From NCBI GenBank assembly GCA_903904495.1, contig CAIVCU010000432.1:1-16985 (forward strand): DNA of 16,985 nt, written 5' to 3'. Under the pieces are notes generated by a model. It saw only the letters and a program-made list of their open reading frames with translations, was not told the origin of the DNA and did no database searches. Within the stretch, counting starts at the first letter, position 1. Every line of letters begins with the position of its first letter. Origin of the DNA: an uncultured Chlorobiaceae bacterium (GTDB lineage: Bacteria; Bacteroidota; Chlorobiia; Chlorobiales; Chlorobiaceae). A program made the position numbers and the translations under genes. Positions 1 through 5,796 of this stretch are shown here, piece by piece.

Positions 1-126
1 ACGGTATACCAAAAGGGTATAAAGCTTTGCGGTAAAGAAAAAAAGAATCTTGAAAAAAGACTAATGCGATCAAAAGAACTCCAGTGGTGGGATATAAGCA
101 TCAGCTCTAAAACGGTATTTTTATAA
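1..126 (+). pseudogene. Possible C-terminal tail of a transposase (ISAzo13-like)
   Basis: Frame 1 is open from the window edge to a TAA at 124-126 and encodes 41 residues. It reads as lysine-rich protein with a Tyr-x2-Lys-Gly-Ile-Lys stretch near the start and a Trp-Trp-Asp-Ile-Ser-Ile stretch near the end. From memory, ISAzo13-family transposases end with a similar Tyr-x-x-Gly-Ile-Lys, a charged segment, and Trp-Asn-Tyr-Thr-Ile. The match is weak and partial because the upstream part lies outside the window. An IS remnant fits the next 2 kb, which is all insertion sequences. It could also be the end of an unrelated gene. Confidence 0.28.
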
Positions 127-150
127 TGACTGAGTCCCTTAGGGGGGGAT

Positions 151-166
151 GGCACAGCAATGTGCC
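151..166 (+). promoter_or_regulatory. Hairpin upstream of IS3 orfA
   Basis: GGCACA (151-156) and TGTGCC (161-166) form a perfect 6-bp stem closed by a GCAA loop, a GNRA-type tetraloop. It lies about 60 nt before the orfA start, near where an IS3 left end would be expected; TGAGTCCCTTAGG at 131-143 is a possible terminal sequence. It could block read-through transcription from outside or be part of the terminal repeat. No right-end partner is visible, so its role is open. Confidence 0.35.
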
Positions 167-192
167 GTCTCTACCCGGTACAGTGTGAGAAG

Positions 193-220
193 TCATATCT
201 TCAAAAAAAAGGAGATATGA
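193..220 (+). promoter_or_regulatory. 8-bp inverted repeat overlapping the orfA ribosome binding site
   Basis: TCATATCT (193-200) and AGATATGA (213-220) are perfect inverted repeats around a 12-nt loop that contains a run of eight A. The Shine-Dalgarno sequence AGGAGA (210-215) sits half in the loop and half in the 3' arm, 8 nt before the orfA ATG at 224. A further outer pair, GTCTC (167-171) with GAGAC (219-223), competes with it. Folding would hide part of the ribosome binding site. That is a known way for insertion sequences to keep transposase synthesis low, but the regulatory role here is inferred. Confidence 0.4.
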
Positions 221-223
221 GAC

Positions 224-535
224 ATGACACAGACAGGCAACGAGAGTCGCAGACAGTACAGCAAAGAGTTTAAAGTTGATGCTGTTGAGTTGATGATGCG
301 AAGTAATAAATCAATCAAAGAGACAGCCGTCAGTTTAGGAATCAGGCCTGATTTGCTGAGGCGGTGGAAAAAGGAATATTCAGCGAGCAAGGCTGCACCT
401 TTTCCCGGCAGCGGGCATCTGAAAGATCCAGAAGAAGAGCGGTTTCGCAAGATGGAACGCGAACTTCGCATAGTGACTGAGGAACGCGAAATCCTAAAAA
501 ACATACAAGGAATTTTATCCCTCTCTATTATATAG
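224..535 (+). pseudogene. IS3-family transposase OrfA, 3' truncated
   Basis: This is the DNA-binding half of an IS3-family transposase. Residues 10-55 form the helix-turn-helix typical of OrfA (Tyr-Ser-Lys-Glu-Phe-Lys-x-Asp-Ala-Val near the start, then a Ile-Arg-Pro-x-Leu-Leu-x-x-Trp segment). A Gly-x-Gly-His-Leu-Lys linker and a charged leucine-zipper-like helix (residues 66-91) follow. Family members continue after Glu-Ile-Leu-Lys-Lys with about 10-15 more residues and then frameshift into OrfB. Here the similarity stops at about residue 92 (nucleotide ~501), and the last 12 residues are unrelated read-through ending at TAG 533-535. No OrfB catalytic domain is present, so the element is dead. 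The natural reading is that the IS110-family element to the right joined here. The start at 224 has a good Shine-Dalgarno AGGAGA. Confidence 0.8.
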
Positions 536-539
536 AAAC

Positions 540-715
540 TTGAAGACATTTGAGTTGTTGCTTACTAACAAGCTGAAGGGAGCAGCCGAGTGCTTATTGG
601 TGGTTCTTCCCCGTTAAAAAACATGGTTCAGGGCATTAATTGCGGACTCAGCAGTGGTGACACCATAATGATGATCCCGTTTAGGAAAGTGATTTTACCG
701 CAAGCCCGCCCTTCA
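540..715 (+). ncRNA. Candidate IS110 bridge RNA in the left end
   Basis: Bridge RNAs of IS110-group elements are made from the left non-coding end. They carry a target-binding loop followed by a donor-binding loop, with left guides identical to the top strand of the left target and left donor. In this leader a 5-bp hairpin (TTGTT 555-559, AACAA 567-571) could be the 5' stem-loop. TAAAAAACAT at 615-624 is identical to 495-504, the left flank just outside the element. TTAGGAAAG at 681-689 is identical to 2099-2107, the right end. The order (target guide, then donor guide) is as expected. I could not recognise right-guide matches or a shared core dinucleotide, and the first match contains an A6 run. 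The ends of the RNA are guesses. Confidence 0.45.
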
Positions 716-737
716 GAATTATTTAACTGGAGGGACT

Positions 738-2102
738 ATGGCTCAATCGAAACGATCATCTGCAATGCCATGCATTCATCCAAATGCTGCCGGCATTGAT
801 ATCGGTTCTCGGTTTCACGTGGCAGCAGTGCCACTTGATCGAACTGAGGAACCAGTCAAAACATTCAATAGCTTTACGGGTGATCTGCATGCGATGGCCC
901 ACTGGCTTAAATCCTGTCGGATTGAAACCATCGCCATGGAATCAACGAGCGTGTATTGGATTCCTGCGTTTGAAATTCTCGAAAGCTATGGATTTGAGGT
1001 TTTTCTGGTCAATGCTCGCGAAGCGAAAAATGTTCCTGGCCGTAAAACAGATATCAATGATGCCCAGTGGTTGCAAAAATTGCATCAATTCGGTCTGTTG
1101 CGGGCAAGTTTTCAACCCACTGAAAATATTGCCGAATTGAGAGCATATTTGCGGCAGCGGGAAAGACTTCTCGATTATAAGGCATCGCATATCCAGCACA
1201 TGCAGAAAGCGATGATGCAAATGAATATCCAATTGCATCATGTGGTATCAACAATTACAGGGAGAACCGGAATAGAAATTGTTCGAGCAATTGTCGCAGG
1301 GCAACATAACCCGGATGAACTGGTCAAGTTTCGTGATATTCGTTGCCATAATTCTGTTGAGGTCATGAAAGCGGCTTTAACCGGTAACTATAAGGCTGAG
1401 CATTTATTTGCCTTGACCCAGGCCCTTGAACTATTTGATATCTACACAGAGAAGATCGAAAGCTGTGACCGTATCATTGCATTAGTGCTTCAAAGATTAC
1501 AGCAATTAACTCCAGATCCCCAACAAACAATGCCTAAAGCAAAGCATCAGGAGTGTAATAAAAATGCACCAAGCTTTGATGTTCGAGCAGCACTGTTCAA
1601 TTTCATGGGTAAAGATCTGACCCGGATTCATGGACTCGGTTCCTATCTTGCATTGAAACTGGTGGCCGAATGTGGCACTGACATGTCGCGATGGCCGACA
1701 TCCAAGCACTTTACCTCATGGTTATGTCTGGCACCTGGTAACAAAATTTCAGGAGGAAAAGTCCTCTCTTCCAGAACAAGGAGAACTGCAAGTCGAGCGA
1801 CTGCTCTGTTGAGACTTGCTGCTACAACAATTGGGAAAAGTGATACCGCTCTTGGTGCTTTTTACCGTAGGTTGTCCTCTCGAACCGGAAAAGCAAAAGC
1901 TGTAACTGCAACAGCAAGAAAGATAGCGACCCTTTTTTACAACACTCTCAGATACGGCATGGAGTATGTAGACAAAGGTGCAGACTACTATGAAAGCCAA
2001 TATCGTGATAGAGTTCTTGTCAATTTACGTCGGCGGGCAGAAGCTTTTGGATTTACCCTACAGGAGAAGGTTTTAACGGATATTAATATAGAAGTTTCTT
2101 AG
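738..2102 (+). CDS. IS110-family recombinase (DEDD transposase)
   Basis: A 454-residue site-specific recombinase that moves its own element, directed in this family by an element-encoded bridge RNA. The N-terminal RuvC-like domain (about residues 15-170) has the DEDD acidic set: Asp21 in Gly-Ile-Asp-Ile-Gly, Glu68 in Met-Glu-Ser-Thr-Ser-Val-Tyr-Trp, and Asp105 and Asp108 in Lys-Thr-Asp-Ile-Asn-Asp-Ala. A helical coiled-coil linker follows. The C-terminal Tnp domain (about 290-400) has the Gly-Leu-Gly motif and a Ser-Gly-Gly segment where Ser338 is the likely nucleophile. The end, with Tyr-Tyr-Glu-x-Gln-Tyr-Arg and Gly-Phe-Thr-Leu, looks complete. There is a strong ribosome binding site, GGAGGG at 729-734, close to the ATG. 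No frameshift is visible, so the element may be active. Confidence 0.9.
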   Translation: MAQSKRSSAMPCIHPNAAGIDIGSRFHVAAVPLDRTEEPVKTFNSFTGDLHAMAHWLKSCRIETIAMESTSVYWIPAFEILESYGFEVFLVNAREAKNVPGRKTDINDAQWLQKLHQFGLLRASFQPTENIAELRAYLRQRERLLDYKASHIQHMQKAMMQMNIQLHHVVSTITGRTGIEIVRAIVAGQHNPDELVKFRDIRCHNSVEVMKAALTGNYKAEHLFALTQALELFDIYTEKIESCDRIIALVLQRLQQLTPDPQQTMPKAKHQECNKNAPSFDVRAALFNFMGKDLTRIHGLGSYLALKLVAECGTDMSRWPTSKHFTSWLCLAPGNKISGGKVLSSRTRRTASRATALLRLAATTIGKSDTALGAFYRRLSSRTGKAKAVTATARKIATLFYNTLRYGMEYVDKGADYYESQYRDRVLVNLRRRAEAFGFTLQEKVLTDINIEVS

Positions 2103-2107
2103 GAAAG

Positions 2108-2949
2108 CAGCCTTTGATCCCAATGCATCCCTTCTTGTCTTTCCTAACGGAATGGGTGGTGATGGACTCAAGGTTCTTGAAGGCCTGCAGTTGGTTTTAG
2201 GTAAAGATTTTGAAATAACCGGAGGTTATCTCGGTGATGACGAAAGATTCGAATGTACCTATCAGTATTATAACGGTGTTGTGTATAAAGATACCATCGT
2301 AGGTCTGATGGTGATGAAAAAGAAAGGATTCAGAACCGGCGTTGGCGTTCGGAGCGGTTTTACATCGATCGGAAACAGTTTTATCTGTACCTCATCTGAA
2401 GGAAATGTGGTGAAAGAATTTGAACACACCAAGGCTCTTGAGATGTATAAGGATTTTCTGGGTGAAGAAAGGGCTTCAAGGCTTCCTGCCGTGTGCCTGG
2501 AATATCCGTTCGGCATCGTTGACCGTAATCCTGTTGATAACACTGAAAGCCTCTTTCAATTGCGCTGCGGTTTATCCGTCGACCACGAAAAGGGAACAAT
2601 TTCACTGGCAGCATCCATTCCTGAAGGAAGTGAAGTAACGCTGACAACTGCTTCAAGGGGAGATATCATCAACGGGGCGAGAGAAGCCGCAGCGCAGGCA
2701 AAAAAGGCACTGGCAGGAGCAACCCCGATGGCCATTATTATGTTCAGCTGTGTAGGAAGAAAGCTTGTTCTCGGCAGACGGGTACAGGAGGAGGTTGACG
2801 CCGTCCTTGAATGTATCGGTCCGGATGTCCCTCTTATAGGTTTTTATACCTATGGAGAAATCGGCCCTATTGATCAAACAAGAAAAGAACTTTCATCGGT
2901 AAAGTTTCATAATGAAACCGTTGTGCTCTGGGTGTTGGGAAAAGAATAA
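2108..2949 (+). pseudogene. FIST-domain sensor protein, 5' end lost at the IS110 junction
   Basis: FIST proteins are cytoplasmic ligand-sensing partners of histidine kinases and cyclic-di-GMP enzymes; some (NosP) bind haem and sense nitric oxide. The frame is open from 2092 and reads as FIST from about 2108: the end of FIST_N (Leu-Leu-Val-Phe-Pro-Asn-Gly-Met-Gly-Gly-Asp-Gly), then FIST_C to the stop, including the Gly-Phe-Tyr-Thr-Tyr-Gly-Glu-Ile-Gly-Pro motif near the C-terminus. Family members are about 370-400 residues. Only about 280 remain, so roughly the first 100 or more, with start codon and promoter, are missing and are not found elsewhere in the window. The first internal ATG is at 2152 with a poor ribosome binding site. 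A shortened product starting there would have half of FIST_N missing and is unlikely to work as a normal sensor. The stop lies 3 nt before the kinase start. Confidence 0.8.
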
Positions 2950-2952
2950 TGC

Positions 2953-5541
2953 ATGTCGATTACCGCCATACCCTTTTCCCCAAAAAAACAGGTCATGATA
3001 AAATCTGACAACATTAAACTTCAGCAGCGAATAATTGAGCTTGAAAAAGCTTCAGTGCGAAGCAGTCGCATAGAACAGGAACTTCTGCAGAAACAGGCCG
3101 CTCTCCTTGAACAGAATATTAAACTGATCAGGAAATCAATCGAACTTTCGGATGTTAAACGGCAGATCGAAGATAAAAATTTCGAGCTTGAATCGTCGCA
3201 ATCGAAACTTGAAAAAGCATTAACCTCTTTACGTGAAAGCCAGAATACCCTCAATTCGATTCTTGTCAACAGTACCGATACCATTATTGCTATTGACCGC
3301 GACCACCGTATAACCTATATCAACCGTTCCCTGCCAGGTTATAAAAACCTGCTGCAGACAGGTGAGCATCTCTGTGACCATATCATTGAGCTCAATCATG
3401 ATAACAGTTATCATAAGGCAATAGACAAGGCTTTCCTGACCGGAGAACCGGCAATAATAGAGTGTGAACTCTCTCTCCCTCATGGAGAAACCCTGGAAAT
3501 TGAATCACGTTTCGGGCCGTCGCTGATCAATGGCACCGTAGCCTCTGTCACTATTCTTGTTTCAGATATATCAGAGCGCAAGAGAATGGAAAAAGAGCTG
3601 AAGAGAATGCTGAACGATCTTGAGCGCTTTAACCGTGTTATGATCGGCAGAGAACTACGCATTAACGAACTGAAAGCTTTCGTCACAGTGCTGAAACAGG
3701 ATCTCAGAAAATATACCGGTACTATTGCTGACGGCATCTCTCCCGATACGGACGATCTGCTGATGAATTCCATGATTGATGATCAGTTTTTTGCCGAAAG
3801 AGATACCGACGAAGGAGATGATGATGATGATGAAGCGAAGAATAACCTGTACCGGGAACAACAAAGGGCTGTACTGCTCAGTCTTATTGAAGATGCTAAC
3901 CTTGCAAGAAAAGAGCTGCAGGATATAAACCGCAAGCTTGAGGATAAAGTAAAAGAAGCCAGTGAAGCAAATGCGGCAAAAAGCCAGTTTCTTGCCAATA
4001 TGAGTCACGAAATCCGTACCCCGATGGGTGGCGTTATTGGTATGTCCGACATACTGAAGGATACGAAGCTCGATAGTGAACAGCGCAAGTATGTCGACAC
4101 CATTATCAGCAGCGGTCAAAATCTGCTGGAAATCATCAATGACATTCTGGATTTTTCCAAGATTGAAGCAAACTGCCTTGAACTCGAGATAGTGGATTTT
4201 GATCTGCTTGAACTGCTTGAAAATGTTTGCGGAATGCTTGGTTTTGCAGCGCAGGTTAAGGGACTCGAATTAACGATTGCAACCAGCAGAGATTTTCCTT
4301 TTGCCCTTAGAGGCGATCCTGTAAGAATCCGGCAGGTTTTTGTCAACCTTATCAGTAATGCTGTAAAATTTACTCATCATGGCGATATAGTCGTGAGCAT
4401 TAAACCTGATAAGGAAACAGCGACACAGGTGATGGTCAGGTGTACAGTCACCGATACAGGTATTGGAATACAGCCTGAGAGTATAAGCTCAATATTCAAG
4501 CCTTTTATTCAGGCAGACGGTTCAACAGCCAGGAAATACGGAGGGACAGGTCTGGGGTTGTCGATTTCAAACTATCTTGTCAACAAAATGGGCGGCAGCA
4601 TCTCCGTGAAAAGCCAACCAGAAAAAGGTTCTGTTTTCAGCTTTGATATTATGCTTGAAAAACAGGATACTTCGTCTGAAGTGCTTTGTTTATCGGGAAA
4701 TGAAGCTGGCAGGACAAAAGTTCTTGTCGTCAATGGTAATCCCACTGCACTCGAAGTTCTTTGTGATCTTCTTGATTCATGGCAGTGTGATTGTACCCCT
4801 GCTTCCAGCATTGAAACAGCACTTTCTTTGATCAATAACAACTATTGTGATCCAGAGTCGTGGGATGCCGTTGTTCTTGATATACATAACCTGCACAAAT
4901 CCGGGGATGAACTTGACCTGTTTATGAACACAGTTTATGCTGCAAACCGCTGTCCGGTCATCATGCTTGCTTCACCCGTCAAGTTTGGAGAAATAAAAAA
5001 ACGTTTCAGTACACAGGTGTTCAAATTACTCCAGAAACCTGTCAGACGCATTGAGCTGTTCGACTCTATCGCTGATATTCTGAATAATGAAAAGCCTGCA
5101 CAAGAAATCCAGTATGAAAATAACAGCATAACTGAACAGGAACCTGTGCCTAAAACATTTAATATTCTTGTCGTTGAAGACAATCCGGTAAATCAGAAAG
5201 TTACCACCTCCATGCTTAAGAAACTTGGCCTCTTTTCTGATGTTGTTCCCAGCGGGAAAGAAGCACTTGAAGCTATGCGAAATAAGGTATACGATCTGGT
5301 TTTAATGGATTGCCAGATGCCGGAAATGGATGGATATGAGACTACAAGAATCATTAGAAATGACCCTGCACGTTGCGTAACACCTGATGTTCCAATTGTG
5401 GCTATGACAGCGCATGCGATGGTTGGTGACCGTGAGAAATGTATAAGTGCCGGTATGGACGATTATATCTCCAAACCTATCCATAAAGCTGAACTTGAAA
5501 ATATTCTTGCCAAATATCTTGGAGATCATTCCGGTTCATAG
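2953..5541 (+). CDS. Soluble PAS hybrid histidine kinase with two receiver domains
   Basis: An 862-residue BarA-like hybrid sensor kinase without membrane segments. Order: N-terminal coiled coil (about 18-97), PAS (97-207), helical linker with an acidic Asp5 run (289-293), HisKA with phospho-acceptor His352 in Met-Ser-His-Glu-Ile-Arg-Thr-Pro, and HATPase (N box Asn469, Asp501 in Asp-Thr-Gly-Ile-Gly-Ile, Gly-Gly-Thr-Gly-Leu-Gly-Leu at 530-536). Then come a degenerate receiver (about 593-705) and a complete receiver (about 735-858, phospho-acceptor Asp786, Lys in Ser-Lys-Pro). The first receiver keeps Asp643 and a Lys-Pro but has Asn-Gly-Asn where the acidic pair should be. It starts 3 nt after the FIST stop, so the two were probably translationally coupled and the FIST protein is its likely input. 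A second in-frame ATG at 2995 is possible. Transcription may now depend on a promoter in the IS110 element. Confidence 0.9.
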   Translation: MSITAIPFSPKKQVMIKSDNIKLQQRIIELEKASVRSSRIEQELLQKQAALLEQNIKLIRKSIELSDVKRQIEDKNFELESSQSKLEKALTSLRESQNTLNSILVNSTDTIIAIDRDHRITYINRSLPGYKNLLQTGEHLCDHIIELNHDNSYHKAIDKAFLTGEPAIIECELSLPHGETLEIESRFGPSLINGTVASVTILVSDISERKRMEKELKRMLNDLERFNRVMIGRELRINELKAFVTVLKQDLRKYTGTIADGISPDTDDLLMNSMIDDQFFAERDTDEGDDDDDEAKNNLYREQQRAVLLSLIEDANLARKELQDINRKLEDKVKEASEANAAKSQFLANMSHEIRTPMGGVIGMSDILKDTKLDSEQRKYVDTIISSGQNLLEIINDILDFSKIEANCLELEIVDFDLLELLENVCGMLGFAAQVKGLELTIATSRDFPFALRGDPVRIRQVFVNLISNAVKFTHHGDIVVSIKPDKETATQVMVRCTVTDTGIGIQPESISSIFKPFIQADGSTARKYGGTGLGLSISNYLVNKMGGSISVKSQPEKGSVFSFDIMLEKQDTSSEVLCLSGNEAGRTKVLVVNGNPTALEVLCDLLDSWQCDCTPASSIETALSLINNNYCDPESWDAVVLDIHNLHKSGDELDLFMNTVYAANRCPVIMLASPVKFGEIKKRFSTQVFKLLQKPVRRIELFDSIADILNNEKPAQEIQYENNSITEQEPVPKTFNILVVEDNPVNQKVTTSMLKKLGLFSDVVPSGKEALEAMRNKVYDLVLMDCQMPEMDGYETTRIIRNDPARCVTPDVPIVAMTAHAMVGDREKCISAGMDDYISKPIHKAELENILAKYLGDHSGS
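3817..3831 (+). repeat. (GAT)5 trinucleotide repeat in the kinase linker
   Basis: Five perfect GAT copies encode Asp289-Asp293 in the linker between the PAS and HisKA parts of the first kinase. In-frame repeats like this can change copy number by slippage without breaking the frame. The segment is probably an unstructured acidic hinge. Confidence 0.8.
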
Positions 5542-5796
5542 CTCCCATCAGGCAGACATGCGACCGAAGCCTTGCAAGGATACATACCCGATGTAATCTC
5601 CTGACCTTATAATAAATACCAACAGGAATGATTCGATAATATGTGTTTCAGGTATCGGTTTTCTCAGCCCTGGAAAAACTCGGAGGTTTGCTGCTCACAT
5701 GCAGTCAATGGCTTTATTATGAACGACTAAAGGTCTTTTAAGGTTCTTATCTCTCACACTCTCAAACCCCTCCATTACGAAGGGAAGTCATCAGTA
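5542..5796 (+). other. Gap between the two kinase genes
   Basis: 255 nt with no coding frame I would support. It contains a perfect 10-bp palindrome CCTTGCAAGG just after the first kinase and a TATAAT at 5608-5613, but I find no matching -35 at proper spacing. No hairpin followed by a T run is seen. The gap is long enough to hold a promoter for the second kinase, so the two kinases need not be one operon. Confidence 0.4.

Larger units (their letters stand above)
505..2107 (+). mobile_element. IS110-family insertion sequence
   Basis: The boundaries are inferred. On the left, IS3 OrfA similarity ends at about 501-504. On the right, the FIST reading frame becomes protein-like at about 2108, just after the transposase stop at 2102. 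This leaves about 230 nt before the recombinase gene and almost nothing after it. That is the layout of the IS110 subgroup (guide RNA in the left end), not IS1111 (guide RNA downstream). Subterminal inverted repeats of 8 nt are present: AGAAACTT at 534-541 and AAGTTTCT at 2092-2099. IS110 elements usually make no conventional target duplication, so none is expected. The two flanks belong to different genes (IS3 orfA and FIST), so the site has been rearranged since or during insertion. Confidence 0.65.

Noticed and set aside
655..665. TGGTGACACCA odd palindrome in the IS110 leader as a protein-binding site
   Set aside because: It could equally be a small 4-bp hairpin of the leader RNA; nothing supports an operator.
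672..678. TGATCCC in the IS110 leader, also at 2115-2121 in the FIST flank
   Set aside because: It has the wrong order and strand for a right target guide, and a 7-nt match over this search space is expected fairly often by chance.
590..799. 69-codon plus-strand open frame in the IS110 leader
   Set aside because: It overlaps the candidate bridge RNA and runs into the recombinase gene in another frame, has no ribosome binding site and no protein-like character.
3655..4119. 154-codon minus-strand frame opposite the first kinase
   Set aside because: It is antisense to the HisKA region of a clear kinase, with no ribosome binding site or recognisable domain.
5608..5613. TATAAT as promoter of the second kinase
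   Set aside because: No acceptable -35 hexamer lies 16-18 nt upstream and it is almost 190 nt from the start codon.
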